From Microbacteriaceae bacterium PS02343 (GTDB lineage Bacteria > Actinomycetota > Actinomycetes > Actinomycetales > Microbacteriaceae), in assembly GCA_029959365.1 (NCBI GenBank), contig JASCOA010000024.1, positions 1-36,574 of the forward strand: a DNA stretch of 36,574 nt, read 5' to 3'. Shown piece by piece: positions 19,849 to 28,984 of the stretch (the first letter of the stretch is position 1; every line of letters begins with the position of its first letter). The translations under genes were made by a program, and so were the position numbers. Under the pieces are notes generated by a model that had not been told where the DNA came from, did not search any database, and worked only from the letters and a program-made list of their open reading frames with translations.

Positions 19849-21046
19849 GCCCACCGCCGCCTCGCGCCCCGCCGCGGCGCTCGTGAAGGTGCGCCGGCTC
19901 TTCACCCCCGAGCACGCGAACTTCACGATGCTGCTCGGCATCACCGTGTTCATGGTCGGCTTCGGCCTGCTCATGGTGCTCTCCTCCTCGGCGATCACGA
20001 GCTACCGCCAGAACGACGAGGACTTCTTCTACACCGCCTCGCGCCAGGCGATGTTCGCGATCATCGGCCTGCCGCTCATGCTCATCGCCTCCCGGGCGCC
20101 GCAGCGCTTCTGGAAGCGCTGGTCGAACCTCGCGCTCTGGGGCTCGCTCGTCATCCAGTCGCTCATCTTCGTGCCGGGCATCGGCCAGAGCTTCGGCACC
20201 AGCAACACGAACTGGATCGCGATCGGACCGGTGCAGGGCCAGCCGAGCGAGTTCGTGAAGATCGCGCTGGCGGTCTGGCTCGCCTCGGTGATCTCGGATC
20301 GACCCGAGATCGTGAGCGACTGGAAGGCGCTGCTCAAGACGGTGGGCCTGCCCGTCGGCCTCGCGCTCGGCCTCGTGCTCGCGGGCGGCGACCTCGGTAC
20401 GGCGATCGTCATCGGGCTGATCGCCTTCGGCGCGCTCTTCGTCGCCGGCGTGCGGTTGCGGGTGCTGATGCTGCCGATCGTCGTGGGCGCGCTGCTCGCG
20501 ACGATCGTGACGATGAGCTCCGACAGCCGCTCGGGCCGGGTGATGACCTTCCTCAACGGCGGCTGCGCCTCCGTCGACGACGCCGACCAGGCCTGCTGGC
20601 AGACCGTGCACGGCCTCTACGCGCTGGCGACCGGCGGCGTCTTCGGCGTCGGCCTGGGCAACTCGCGCGCCAAGTGGTCCTGGCTGCCGCACTCCGAGAC
20701 CGACTACATCTTCGCGATCATCGGCGAGGAGCTCGGACTGATCGGCGCCATCGTCGTGCTGCTGCTCTTCGTGGTGCTCGCCATCGCGCTGCTGCGCATC
20801 ACCCGCGCCACCCCGTCGCCCTACGTCAAGATCGCCGTCACCGCGATCATGGTCTGGATGATCGGGCAGGCGTTCATGAACATCGCCGTGGTGCTCACCC
20901 TGCTGCCGGTCATCGGCGTACCGCTGCCGCTCATCTCGCAGGGCGGGTCCGCCCTCGTGGCCAACCTGCTCGCCATCGGCATCGCCCTCTCCTTCGCCCG
21001 CCGCCCCGACGGCGAGCAGATCACCGACGGAGCCCCCGCCTCATGA
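19811..21046 (+). CDS. ftsW: Septal SEDS glycosyltransferase FtsW
   Basis: Polymerises lipid II glycan strands at the septum with the class B PBP. The 411-residue protein has a cytoplasmic N-terminus and about ten membrane helices. SEDS signatures include QPSEFVKIALAVWLA, AGGDLGTAIVI (containing the conserved Asp of the catalytic cavity), GLGNSRAKWSWLPHSETDYIFAIIGEELG and the last-helix motif PLISQGGSALVANLL. ATG at 19811 is favoured over GTG at 19802, because GGGAGG ends eight bases before the ATG. The gene overlaps murD by 38 bases and murG by four. Gene order and the ETDYIFA loop support FtsW rather than RodA. Confidence 0.95.
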   Translation: MDRKPRTAHPVTEPTAASRPAAALVKVRRLFTPEHANFTMLLGITVFMVGFGLLMVLSSSAITSYRQNDEDFFYTASRQAMFAIIGLPLMLIASRAPQRFWKRWSNLALWGSLVIQSLIFVPGIGQSFGTSNTNWIAIGPVQGQPSEFVKIALAVWLASVISDRPEIVSDWKALLKTVGLPVGLALGLVLAGGDLGTAIVIGLIAFGALFVAGVRLRVLMLPIVVGALLATIVTMSSDSRSGRVMTFLNGGCASVDDADQACWQTVHGLYALATGGVFGVGLGNSRAKWSWLPHSETDYIFAIIGEELGLIGAIVVLLLFVVLAIALLRITRATPSPYVKIAVTAIMVWMIGQAFMNIAVVLTLLPVIGVPLPLISQGGSALVANLLAIGIALSFARRPDGEQITDGAPAS

Positions 21047-22152
21047 CGACGTACCTCCTGGCCGGCGGTGGCACCGCCGGTCACGTCAACCCCCTGCTCG
21101 CGGTCGCCGACCGCATCCGCGCCCGCGAGCCCGAATCCACCGTGCTCGTGCTCGGCACCGCCGAGGGCCTCGAGTCCCGTCTGGTGCCGCTGCGCGGCTA
21201 CGAGCTGCTCACGGTCGAGCGACTGCCCTTCCCGCGCCGGCCCAACGCCGCGGCCCTGCGGTTCCCGATCCGGCTCGCTCGCAGCCGCGCGCGGGTCGTG
21301 CGGCTCATCCGCGAGCGCGGCGTCGACCTGGTGATCGGCTTCGGCGGCTACGCGGCGGCGCCCGCCTACCTCGCTGCCCGTCGCGCCGGCATCCCCTTCG
21401 CCCTGCACGAGGCGAACGCCATGCCCGGCATCGCGAACCGCCTCGGCGCGCGGCTCAGCCGCTCGGTCGGCGTCGCCTTCCACGGAACCGCGCTGCCGAA
21501 CGCCCGCTTCGTCGGCATGCCGCTGCGCCGGGAGATCGAGCTGCTCGACGTGGCCGGAGCGCGAGCGGATGCGCGGCGCGAGCTGGGCCTCGACCCCGAT
21601 CGCCGCACGCTGCTGGTCACCGGCGGCTCGCTCGGCGCCCGCCGGATCAACCACGCCGTGCACGCGACCGCCGCGGAGCTGGTCGCGGGCGGCGCGCAGG
21701 TGCTGCACATCCAGGGCGGGATGACGGCGCTCGAGGACCCGGGCGTGCCCGGGTACACGCTGCTCGAGTACTGCGACCGCATGGAGCTGGCCCTCGCGAG
21801 CGCCGACCTGGTGCTCTCGCGCTCGGGCGCCGGAACGGTCAGCGAGATCTCGGCGCTCGGCCTGCCGGCGGTCTACGTGCCCTACCCGGTCGGCAACGGC
21901 GAGCAGCGCTTCAACGCCCGCGACGCCATCGCGGCCGGAGCCGCGCGCATCGTCGAGGACGCCCTCGTCACGCCCGAGTGGGTGCGCGGCCAACTGCTGC
22001 CGCTGCTGGGCGATGACGAGACGCTCGCCACGATGGCCTCGGCCGCCGCAGCCACCGGCGTGCGCGACGGCGCCGATCGCATGCTCGACCTCGCGCTGGA
22101 GGCGCTCGCGGCGCATCCGCAGCGCTCCGGCGCGCAGAATGGATCCCGATGA
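21043..22152 (+). CDS. murG: UDP-N-acetylglucosamine--N-acetylmuramyl-(pentapeptide) pyrophosphoryl-undecaprenol GlcNAc transferase MurG
   Basis: Adds GlcNAc to lipid I to form lipid II on the cytoplasmic face of the membrane. The 369-residue GT28 glycosyltransferase has the N-terminal glycine-rich loop [13 protein letters not shown] (8-20), [26 protein letters not shown], the second glycine loop in [12 protein letters not shown], and the UDP-GlcNAc region [25 protein letters not shown]. Length is normal. ATG at 21043 overlaps the ftsW stop (ATGA) and the stop overlaps murC in the same way. Confidence 0.97.
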   Translation: MTTYLLAGGGTAGHVNPLLAVADRIRAREPESTVLVLGTAEGLESRLVPLRGYELLTVERLPFPRRPNAAALRFPIRLARSRARVVRLIRERGVDLVIGFGGYAAAPAYLAARRAGIPFALHEANAMPGIANRLGARLSRSVGVAFHGTALPNARFVGMPLRREIELLDVAGARADARRELGLDPDRRTLLVTGGSLGARRINHAVHATAAELVAGGAQVLHIQGGMTALEDPGVPGYTLLEYCDRMELALASADLVLSRSGAGTVSEISALGLPAVYVPYPVGNGEQRFNARDAIAAGAARIVEDALVTPEWVRGQLLPLLGDDETLATMASAAAATGVRDGADRMLDLALEALAAHPQRSGAQNGSR

Positions 22153-23546
22153 TCAAGCCCGACCTCTCCGTCCCCATCCCCGCCGACCCCGGCACGCTGC
22201 ACTTCGTCGGCATCGGCGGCAGCGGCATGAGCGGCATCGCCCGCATGTTCCTCGCCGCGGGCCACCGCGTCACCGGGTCCGACCGCAGCGAGTCGGCCAC
22301 GACGCAGCAGCTGCGCGAGGCGGGTGCCGAGGTGTTCATCGGTCACGACGCCCGGCACCAGGAGGGCGCCGACACCCTCGTGGTGACGAGCGCGCTCTGG
22401 CCCGACAACCCCGAGTACCTCGCCGCGAAGCAGCGCGGGATCCCCGTGCTGCACCGGTCGCTCGCGCTCAAGGCGCTCACCCGCGGCCGTCGGCTGGTCT
22501 CGGTCGCCGGTGCGCACGGCAAGACCACCTCCACCGGCATGCTCGTGACGGCGCTGCGCGGGCTCGGCGCCGACCCGTCGTACGTCAACGGCGGCGTGAT
22601 CCAGAACCTCGGGGCCAGCTCCGACCACGGCGACGGCGAGCTCTTCGTGCTCGAGGCCGACGAGTCCGACGGCTCCTTCCTCATCTACGACACCGCGGTC
22701 GCGCTGGTCACGAACCTCGACTCCGACCACCTCGACCACTACGGCACGGCCGAGGCCTTCGACGACGCCTTCGTCGAGTTCTGCTCGAAGGCCTCCGAGC
22801 TCGTCGTGCTCTCGGCGGACGACGAGGGCACCCGCCGCATCGGCGCGCGCCTGGGCGGCAGCCGCGTGCTCACCTTCGGTGAGGCGGCGGATGCGGATGT
22901 GCGCATCGCCTCCATCCGCACCGACGGCCCGGTCGCCTTCACGGTCGTCGTCGACGGCCGCGAGCTCGAGGGCCGCCTGCAGGTTCCCGGCCACCACAAC
23001 GCCGTCAACGCGGTGGGAGCCCTGGCCGTGCTCGTCGGGCTGGGACACGACCCGGAAGCGTCCCTGCGCGCGCTCGAGGCCTTCTCGGGCACGGGCCGTC
23101 GCTTCGAGCTGCATGCCACGGTGAACGGAGTGAGCGTCTACGACGACTACGCGCACCACCCCACCGAGGTCGCTGCCGCACTCGCGGCCGCGCGCACGGT
23201 CGTGGGGAACGGGCGCATCATCGCGGTGCACCAGCCGCACCTCTACACGCGCACCCGGGACATGGCCGTCGAGTTCGCCGAGGCCTACGAGGCCGCGGCG
23301 GAGCACACGGTCGTGCTCGACGTCTACGGCGCCCGGGAGGATCCGATCCCCGGCGTGACCGGCGAGCTGGTCTCGGCGCGCTTCCGCGACGACCGCGTCG
23401 TCGACTTCGTGCCCGACTGGCAGCAGGCCGCGGATCGCGTGGCGGAGCTCGCCCGACCGGGCGACTTCGTCATCACGCTGAGCTGCGGCGACGTCTACCG
23501 CATCATCCCGCAGATCGTCGACGCGCTGGGCGCCGCCCGCTCGTGA
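22149..23546 (+). CDS. murC: UDP-N-acetylmuramate--L-alanine ligase MurC
   Basis: Adds the first stem-peptide residue to UDP-MurNAc. The 465-residue protein has the N-terminal [11 protein letters not shown] (21-31), the P-loop GAHGKTT (121-127), [41 protein letters not shown] and [11 protein letters not shown], all MurC signatures. L-Ala is the expected first residue, though glycine is used by some B-type actinobacterial walls and cannot be excluded from sequence alone. It overlaps murG and ftsQ by four bases each. No ddl gene follows, as in other actinobacterial clusters. Confidence 0.97.
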   Translation: MIKPDLSVPIPADPGTLHFVGIGGSGMSGIARMFLAAGHRVTGSDRSESATTQQLREAGAEVFIGHDARHQEGADTLVVTSALWPDNPEYLAAKQRGIPVLHRSLALKALTRGRRLVSVAGAHGKTTSTGMLVTALRGLGADPSYVNGGVIQNLGASSDHGDGELFVLEADESDGSFLIYDTAVALVTNLDSDHLDHYGTAEAFDDAFVEFCSKASELVVLSADDEGTRRIGARLGGSRVLTFGEAADADVRIASIRTDGPVAFTVVVDGRELEGRLQVPGHHNAVNAVGALAVLVGLGHDPEASLRALEAFSGTGRRFELHATVNGVSVYDDYAHHPTEVAAALAAARTVVGNGRIIAVHQPHLYTRTRDMAVEFAEAYEAAAEHTVVLDVYGAREDPIPGVTGELVSARFRDDRVVDFVPDWQQAADRVAELARPGDFVITLSCGDVYRIIPQIVDALGAARS

Positions 23547-24619
23547 AGCGTCCGGAGGGCTTCGAGCGCCGGCAGCAGCCCGAGCCGGAGCAGCCTGCGG
23601 TGCAGCCGCGACGTCCGCTCGGCAAGCCGGCCCGGGCGGAGCGGTCGACGCCGGTCGCGCCGGAGCGGCCCGCGGCGCAGCCTGCGCGGCCGCGCCCGTC
23701 CGGTTCGGCGACGCCCCCCACCCCGGTCGAGGCGCCGGATGAGACCCCGCGCGCCGGTCTCCGCTGGCCGCGCCGACCGCCGGTGGACCTCGACGACCCG
23801 GTGGCCAGGACCAAGGCGCTCATCGCCGAGGCGCGACGCGAGGAGCGCGCGGCGCGCAAGGACGCGAAGCAGGCGGTCAAGGAGCGCAGGGCCGCCGAGC
23901 GGGGCGAGGTCCGCCGCTTCACCAAGCGCAGCCGCCGTCGCCGGATCGGGTGGCTCACCGCCGCCGGCGTCGTCGCGGGCCTCGGCCTGCTGGTCGGCCT
24001 GCTCGTGGTCTCGCCGGTGCTCGCTCTGCGGACGATCGAGATCGAGGGCGCGAGCCGTCTCGATCCCGCGGCGCTCCAGGCCGCGCTCGAGCCGCAGCTC
24101 GGCACACCGCTGGCGCTGCTCGACGGCGATGCGGTCGAGCGCGAGCTCGGCGCCTTCCCCGTGATCGAGAGCTTCGTGACCGAGGCCGTGCCGCCGAGCA
24201 CGCTGGTCGTGCGCATCGTCGAGCGCCAGCCCGTGCTGGCGGTGCCGACGGAGGGCGGTTGGAACCTGGTCGACCCCGCCGGCGTCACCGTGCTCACGGT
24301 GCCGGACCGCCCCGCGGAGCAGCCCGAGATCGCGGTGCCGGACGGCGACCTCGACACCGCGGTGTACCGCAACGCGGCGGCCGTGGTCGAGACCCTCGAC
24401 GCCGAGCTGCGCGCACGCGTCGTGCGGGTCGACGCTACGAGCCTGGACGATGTGACCCTGCTGCTGGACGGCGTGGGCCAGACGGTGGTCTGGGGCGGCC
24501 CGGATCGCGCCGCCGCGAAGACCGCGCTGCTGCGCGCGCTCATGACCAACGAGGATCCGGACGCCGTGCTGCAGTACGACGTCACCTCGCCGGGCAGCAC
24601 GGGCATCGTCCGCCGCTGA
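23543..24619 (+). CDS. ftsQ: Cell division protein FtsQ
   Basis: Bitopic divisome scaffold linking FtsL to the septal synthases. The 358-residue protein has a long cytoplasmic arm (1-134) that is first Pro/Arg-rich and then a charged helix (about 85-130), one membrane helix (about 135-159), a POTRA domain starting [17 protein letters not shown] (162-178) and the FtsQ beta domain to the C-terminus. The arm is much longer than in E. coli but long arms are usual in actinobacteria. GTG at 23543 overlaps the murC stop (GTGA). It ends the chain of overlapping genes; a 153-base gap with its own promoter follows. Confidence 0.94.
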   Translation: MKRPEGFERRQQPEPEQPAVQPRRPLGKPARAERSTPVAPERPAAQPARPRPSGSATPPTPVEAPDETPRAGLRWPRRPPVDLDDPVARTKALIAEARREERAARKDAKQAVKERRAAERGEVRRFTKRSRRRRIGWLTAAGVVAGLGLLVGLLVVSPVLALRTIEIEGASRLDPAALQAALEPQLGTPLALLDGDAVERELGAFPVIESFVTEAVPPSTLVVRIVERQPVLAVPTEGGWNLVDPAGVTVLTVPDRPAEQPEIAVPDGDLDTAVYRNAAAVVETLDAELRARVVRVDATSLDDVTLLLDGVGQTVVWGGPDRAAAKTALLRALMTNEDPDAVLQYDVTSPGSTGIVRR

Positions 24620-24692
24620 CGCCCGCCGCGCGAGTCTGGGAATCGGATCGCGACACGCGGCGCGCCTGGTGCCACCTGCACCGCACCGCCCA

Positions 24693-24698
24693 TACCCT
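24693..24698 (+). promoter_or_regulatory. Putative -10 box of ftsZ
   Basis: TACCCT lies 74 bases before the ftsZ start, at the left edge of the most AT-rich short segment of the window (about 24699-24755). ftsZ is the first gene after murE that does not overlap its neighbour, so a promoter of its own is expected. Other TA-rich hexamers in the same segment could serve instead. Confidence 0.45.
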
Positions 24699-24728
24699 CA
24701 TAGAGGAAATTGCATACCCAGTAAGACT

Positions 24729-24751
24729 TTAAATCTCAGCTTGAGGTTGAA
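24729..24751 (+). promoter_or_regulatory. Imperfect palindrome upstream of ftsZ
   Basis: TTAAATCTCA and TGAGGTTGAA flank GCT, forming an imperfect dyad (CTCA/TGAG core exact, two G-T mismatches outside). It lies 22 bases before the start codon, inside the AT-rich leader and just before the ribosome binding site CGGAGG. It could be an operator or an mRNA hairpin. No regulator is known to me for it. Confidence 0.45.
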
Positions 24752-24772
24752 GGTTTCTCGGAGGCCGGAATC

Positions 24773-25897
24773 GTGACCACGAACCAGAACTATCTCGCCG
24801 TCATCAAGGTCGTCGGCATCGGCGGCGGCGGCGTGAACGCCGTCAACCGCATGATCGAGCTCGGCCTTCGCGGCGTCGAGTTCGTGGCGATCAACACCGA
24901 TGCGCAGGCGCTGCTCATGAGCGACGCCGACGTCAAGCTCGACGTGGGCCGCGAGCTCACCCGCGGGCTCGGCGCGGGCGCAGACCCCGAGGTCGGCCGC
25001 CGCGCCGCCGAGGACCACGCGGAGGAGATCGAGGAGGCCCTGCAGGGCGCCGACATGGTCTTCGTCACCGCGGGCGAGGGTGGCGGGACCGGCACCGGTG
25101 GCGCCCCCGTCGTGGCGCGCATCGCCAAGTCGATCGGCGCGCTCACCATCGGCGTCGTGACCAAGCCGTTCACCTTCGAGGGCCGCCGTCGTGCCGCGCA
25201 GGCCGAGGCCGGCGTCGCCGCGCTCAAGAACGAGGTCGACACGCTCATCGTCGTGCCGAACGACCGCCTCCTCGAGGTGAGCGACCGCGGCATCAGCTTC
25301 CTCGAGGCCTTCGCGATCGCCGACCAGGTGCTGCTGTCGGGCGTGCAGGGCATCACCGACCTGATCACCACCCCGGGCCTCATCAACCTCGACTTCGCCG
25401 ACGTGAAGAGCGTCATGCAGGGCGCCGGCTCCGCGCTGATGGGCATCGGCTCCTCGCGCGGCGCCGACCGGGCCATCAAGGCCGCGGAGCTCGCGGTGGC
25501 CTCGCCGCTGCTCGAAGCGAGCATCGACGGCGCGCACGGAGTGCTGATCTCCATCCAGGGCGGATCGAACCTCGGCATCTTCGAGATCAACGATGCGGCC
25601 CGTCTGGTGCAGGAGACCGTGCACCCCGAGGCGAACATCATCTTCGGAGCGGTCATCGACGACACCCTCGGCGACGAGGTGCGCGTCACCGTCATCGCGG
25701 CCGGTTTCGACGGCGGCGAGCCCCTCGTGAAGCAGCCCTCGACCGAGCGCCGCTCGAACTTCGTCGCCGCCGACTCGTCGGCGCCGGCTGCCGAGGCGCC
25801 CGTCGCGAGCGCTCCCGTGACGCCGATCGAGCGCCACCCGGAGCCCGTCGCGAAGGACGAGGATGACGACCTCGACATCCCCGAGTTCCTCCGCTGA
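24773..25897 (+). CDS. ftsZ: Cell division GTPase FtsZ
   Basis: Tubulin-like GTPase that forms the Z ring. The 374-residue protein has the GTP-binding segment [15 protein letters not shown] (13-27), the tubulin signature GGGTGTG (103-109), the T7 synergy region NLDFADV, and a variable Ser/Ala/Pro linker leading to the C-terminal peptide DLDIPEFLR, the docking site for SepF in actinobacteria. GTG at 24773 is preceded by CGGAGG. The last 35 bases overlap the YggS gene. The polyphenol oxidase-like pgeF/yfiH gene often found next is absent. Confidence 0.98.
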   Translation: MTTNQNYLAVIKVVGIGGGGVNAVNRMIELGLRGVEFVAINTDAQALLMSDADVKLDVGRELTRGLGAGADPEVGRRAAEDHAEEIEEALQGADMVFVTAGEGGGTGTGGAPVVARIAKSIGALTIGVVTKPFTFEGRRRAAQAEAGVAALKNEVDTLIVVPNDRLLEVSDRGISFLEAFAIADQVLLSGVQGITDLITTPGLINLDFADVKSVMQGAGSALMGIGSSRGADRAIKAAELAVASPLLEASIDGAHGVLISIQGGSNLGIFEINDAARLVQETVHPEANIIFGAVIDDTLGDEVRVTVIAAGFDGGEPLVKQPSTERRSNFVAADSSAPAAEAPVASAPVTPIERHPEPVAKDEDDDLDIPEFLR

Positions 25898-26567
25898 TCC
25901 CGCCCTCGCGGACCGCTTCGCCGCGGTCCGCGAGCGCATCGCGGACGCCGCGCGCTCCGCGGGCCGCTCACCGGAGGAGCTGACGACGATCGTCGTCACC
26001 AAGTTCCACCCGGCGTCGCTCGTGCAAGACCTCCTCGCGCTCGGCGCCGTCGATTTCGGCGAGAACCGGCACCAGGAGGCGCGCGACAAGGCGGCGGAGC
26101 TCGAGGGCGCTCCGGCGCGCTGGCATTTCGTCGGCCAGCTGCAGGGCAAGAAGGCCCGGCAGGTGCGCGCGTACGCCGATGTCGTGCACTCGATCGACCG
26201 GGTGAGCCTGGTCGACGCGCTGGCCGATCCCGCGCATCCGCTCGACGTCTTCGTGCAGGTCAATCTCACGGACGATCCCGGCCGCGGCGGTGTCGCGCCC
26301 GATGAGCTCGAGGCGCTGGTGGAGCACACCGAGGCCGCTGCGGGCCTGCGGCTGCTCGGCCTCATGGCGGTCGCCCCGCTCGGGGAGGAGCCCGCGCGCG
26401 CCTTCGCGAGGCTGCGCGGCTACGCCGATCTGGCGCGAACCATCGCGCCCGAGGCGCGGTACCTCTCCGCCGGCATGTCGGCCGATCTCGCCGAGGCTGT
26501 CGCCGAGGGCGCGACACACCTTCGCATCGGGACGGCAATCACGGGTTCGCGCCCGCTCGCTGGTTAA
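25863..26567 (+). CDS. yggS: YggS family pyridoxal phosphate-binding protein (PLPBP)
   Basis: Binds PLP and takes part in vitamin B6 and amino-acid homeostasis; no catalytic activity is established for the family. The 234-residue single-domain TIM-barrel protein has the PLP lysine in VVTKFHP (Lys47), [23 protein letters not shown] and the phosphate-binding region [31 protein letters not shown] at 25863 has a good purine-rich site (AAGGACGAGG) embedded in the ftsZ coding region. The overlap with ftsZ suggests co-expression. The place between ftsZ and sepF is standard for Gram-positive bacteria. Confidence 0.94.
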   Translation: MTTSTSPSSSADPALADRFAAVRERIADAARSAGRSPEELTTIVVTKFHPASLVQDLLALGAVDFGENRHQEARDKAAELEGAPARWHFVGQLQGKKARQVRAYADVVHSIDRVSLVDALADPAHPLDVFVQVNLTDDPGRGGVAPDELEALVEHTEAAAGLRLLGLMAVAPLGEEPARAFARLRGYADLARTIAPEARYLSAGMSADLAEAVAEGATHLRIGTAITGSRPLAG

Positions 26568-26570
26568 TCT
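26565..26570 (+). promoter_or_regulatory. Possible -10 box of sepF
   Basis: TAATCT overlaps the yggS stop codon and lies 30 bases before the sepF ATG, a spacing that would give a leader containing the ribosome binding site TGGAGGA. No clear -35 was seen, and read-through from upstream is likely as well. Confidence 0.35.
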
Positions 26571-26600
26571 CGTAGAGCACACGGACATCTGGAGGACGAC

Positions 26601-27092
26601 ATGAGCAACCCCTTGCGCAAGACCATGGTCTACCTGGGCCTGGCCGACGAGGAGCTCGTCGACGACCAGCCCCAGCAGGCTCAGTCGCAGAACCAGAGCG
26701 GCCCCGTCGCACCGGTGACCCCCATCCCGACCCCGCAGGCGGCGAACCGCCCCTCCGCGGGCTCGCGCACGACGAAGTCCACCCCGAAGAATGCGGCGGC
26801 CCCCGACATGAACGAGATCCTCACCGTCCACCCGCGCCAGTACCGCGACGCCCAGGTGATCGCCGAGAGCTTCCGCGACGGCATCCCGGTCATCATCAAC
26901 CTCTCGCAGATGCAGGAGGCGGATGCGCGCCGTCTCGTCGACTTCGCCAGCGGCCTCTCGCAGGGCCTCTATGGCAAGATCGAGCGCGTCACGAACAAGG
27001 TCTTCCTGCTGTCGCCGTCGCACATCGCGGTGAGCGGCGAGCAGGCCGAGATGGAATCCGACATCGAGGCGTCCTTCTTCGGTCAGTCCTGA
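26601..27092 (+). CDS. sepF: Cell division protein SepF
   Basis: Membrane anchor and crosslinker of FtsZ, essential in actinobacteria that lack FtsA and ZipA. The 163-residue protein has an N-terminal amphipathic membrane-targeting helix ([18 protein letters not shown]), a flexible Gln/Pro/Ala-rich linker (about 20-68) and the SepF core (about 71-145, with [29 protein letters not shown] and [15 protein letters not shown]). ATG at 26601 is preceded by TGGAGGA. Its partner peptide is the C-terminal tail of the FtsZ encoded just upstream. Confidence 0.95.
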   Translation: MSNPLRKTMVYLGLADEELVDDQPQQAQSQNQSGPVAPVTPIPTPQAANRPSAGSRTTKSTPKNAAAPDMNEILTVHPRQYRDAQVIAESFRDGIPVIINLSQMQEADARRLVDFASGLSQGLYGKIERVTNKVFLLSPSHIAVSGEQAEMESDIEASFFGQS

Positions 27093-27136
27093 CCTGACCC
27101 CGCGCCCCCGCGCGGCCCGAACGGAGTACCCCGCCC

Positions 27137-27451
27137 GTGTTGCTGTCGCTGTCCTACGGCACCCTGCAGTTCCTGCTCTCGCTCTACCTGCTCGTGATGT
27201 TCGGGCGCTTCATCCTCGACTGGGTGCAGGCCGTCTCTCGCGGTTGGCGTCCGCGAGGGGCGATGGTCATCGTCGCCGAGATCGCCTACACGATCACGGA
27301 TCCGCCGATCAAGTTCGTGCGCCGCTTCGTGAAGCCGATCCGCATCGGATCGATCCAGCTCGACCTCGCGTTCACGATCGTGATCTTCGTGGTGCTGATC
27401 CTGCGCAACGCCGTGCTGCCCGCGATCTACCGGGCACTGCTCGGGATCTGA
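27137..27451 (+). CDS. yggT: YggT family membrane protein
   Basis: A 104-residue integral membrane protein of the YggT (CCB3/YlmG) family. Two membrane helices (about 8-28 and 78-96) flank a region with the family pattern TDPPIKFVRRFVKPIRIGSIQLDLAF. YlmG-type proteins are linked to division or membrane organisation in Gram-positive bacteria, but their biochemical role is not known. GTG at 27137 follows ACGGAG. The position between sepF and divIVA is the usual one. Confidence 0.92.
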   Translation: MLLSLSYGTLQFLLSLYLLVMFGRFILDWVQAVSRGWRPRGAMVIVAEIAYTITDPPIKFVRRFVKPIRIGSIQLDLAFTIVIFVVLILRNAVLPAIYRALLGI

Positions 27452-27501
27452 TCCGACACGACGCACGGCGCTACATCCAGGCTGCGGGCCCGTCCGCTGT
27501 G

Positions 27502-27507
27502 TAGGGT
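27502..27507 (+). promoter_or_regulatory. Putative -10 box of divIVA
   Basis: TAGGGT lies 97 bases before the divIVA ATG. The leader it predicts contains a small hairpin (CGGAGG, five-base loop, CCTCCG near 27525-27541). A second candidate, TTATCT at 27565-27570, is closer to the gene. Separate promoters for divIVA are known in corynebacteria. Confidence 0.4.
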
Positions 27508-27603
27508 GGGACACGGATTCCGGGCGGAGGGCCATCCTCCGGCGCTGGTAGCGTTCCTGCACCGTTATCTTCTCAGTGCCAGTTCGACAGAAGAGGTGAC
27601 TCC

Positions 27604-28380
27604 ATGGCTTTGACCGCGGAAGACGTCGTCAACAAGAGGTTCCAGCCCACCAAGTTCCGCGAGGGCTACGACCAGGACGAGGTGGACGACTTCCTCGACG
27701 AGATCGTCATCGAGCTCCGTCGTCTCAACCAGGAGAACGAGGAGCTGCGTCAGCGCCTCATCGCCGGTGAGTCCCGCATCGCCGAGCTGCAGCGCAGCAG
27801 CGCGAGCTCGCAGGCCGCCCCGGCCGCCGCGGCTCCGCAGCCGGCCCAGGAGCCGGAGCCCGTCGCCGAGCCCGTCGAGTCGGCTCCGGAGCCCGCTCCG
27901 GTCGTCGCGCCGGTGCCCACCCCGGCCCCGGCCGCCGCCGTGCCGACCTCGGTGCCCGGCCTGCCGTTCCCGACGCCGAGCCTCGATATCAACGCGATCG
28001 ACCCCAGCAACACGAACAACCTGCTGCAGCTGGCCCGCCGCCTGCACGAGGACCACGTGCGCGAGGGCATCGAGAAGCGCGACGCGCTCATCGCCGAGGG
28101 CCACGCCACCGCCGCCCGCGCGGTGCAGGAGGCCGAGGCCAAGCAGCGCCAGCAGATCAACTCGCTCGACCAGGAGCGCGCGCTCATCGAGCACCGCATC
28201 GACGAGCTGCGCACCTTCGAGCGCGAGTACCGCCAGAAGCTGCGCGGCTACATCGAGGGTCAGCTCTCCGAGCTCGACGGCTCGGTCGCCGGCGGCAGCG
28301 CCCCGCAGTCCGCGGCCCAGCAGCCCGCGAGCAGCTTCGGTGCGCCGAGCGGCAGCTACCAGGGCTTCGGTGGCAACTGA
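27604..28380 (+). CDS. divIVA: Polar growth organiser DivIVA (Wag31)
   Basis: Coiled-coil scaffold that marks cell poles and septa and recruits wall synthesis. The 258-residue protein starts with the conserved lipid-binding domain (LTAEDVVNKRFQPTKFREGYDQDEVDDFLDEI, 3-34; Phe13, Arg12 and Lys17 flank the membrane-inserting turn) and a first coiled coil to about 60. A Pro/Ala/Val-rich linker (about 62-128) separates it from a second coiled coil (about 136-225), and a Gly/Ser tail follows. ATG at 27604 is preceded by AAGAGGTGA. The end overlaps the proposed lspA start by 11 bases. Confidence 0.95.
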   Translation: MALTAEDVVNKRFQPTKFREGYDQDEVDDFLDEIVIELRRLNQENEELRQRLIAGESRIAELQRSSASSQAAPAAAAPQPAQEPEPVAEPVESAPEPAPVVAPVPTPAPAAAVPTSVPGLPFPTPSLDINAIDPSNTNNLLQLARRLHEDHVREGIEKRDALIAEGHATAARAVQEAEAKQRQQINSLDQERALIEHRIDELRTFEREYRQKLRGYIEGQLSELDGSVAGGSAPQSAAQQPASSFGAPSGSYQGFGGN

Positions 28381-28984
28381 CGTCGAGCCCGAGCGCACGG
28401 CACCGCGACCCCGGCCGAGTTGGAGGCATCTCCTCCTGCTCGCCGGGGTCGCGGTCGTCGCGTACGGGCTCGATCTCCTGACCAAGACGATCGTCGTCGA
28501 GACGCTGCCGCTGCATGAGCGCAACGAGATCCTCGGCGAGTTCCTGATCTTCCAGCACGTCGAGAACCCCGGCGCAGCCTTCTCGCTCGCCGAGGGGATG
28601 ACCTGGGTCTTCACGATCATCGCCACCGCGGTGGTCGTGCTGATCGTGGTCTTCTCACGGCGCATCCGGCACATCGGCTGGGCGGTCCTCTTCGGCATGC
28701 TGCTCGGCGGGGTGCTCGGCAACCTGACCGACCGGCTCTTCCGCGACCCCGGCTTCGGCGTGGGCCACGTGGTCGACTTCATCTACACCCCGTGGATGCT
28801 GCCGGCCATCTACAACGTCGCCGACATCTTCGTGGTGTCGAGCCTCGGCCTCTTCATCCTGCTCACCGTGCTCTCCGTCAACCTCGACGGCACCCGCCCG
28901 CCGAAGCGCGCCAAGGGCGAGCGAGCGGATGCGACCGCCGTCGACGAGGACGAGGCGCCGACCACGGACGGCGGGGCCCGCTAG
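28370..28984 (+). CDS. lspA: Lipoprotein signal peptidase LspA
   Basis: Cleaves signal peptides of diacylglyceryl-modified prolipoproteins in the membrane. The 204-residue protein has four membrane helices, ENPGAAFSL (65-73), GGVLGNLTDRL (113-123), and the aspartyl protease pair in VVDF (Asp136) and NVAD (Asp152). A polar C-terminal tail of about 30 residues follows the last helix. The start is taken as GTG at 28370, which overlaps the divIVA end; the ribosome binding site is weak, so coupling to divIVA is likely. The upstream open frame is in the wrong frame of divIVA and is not coding. rluD begins at the base after the stop. Confidence 0.93.
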   Translation: MATDVEPERTAPRPRPSWRHLLLLAGVAVVAYGLDLLTKTIVVETLPLHERNEILGEFLIFQHVENPGAAFSLAEGMTWVFTIIATAVVVLIVVFSRRIRHIGWAVLFGMLLGGVLGNLTDRLFRDPGFGVGHVVDFIYTPWMLPAIYNVADIFVVSSLGLFILLTVLSVNLDGTRPPKRAKGERADATAVDEDEAPTTDGGAR

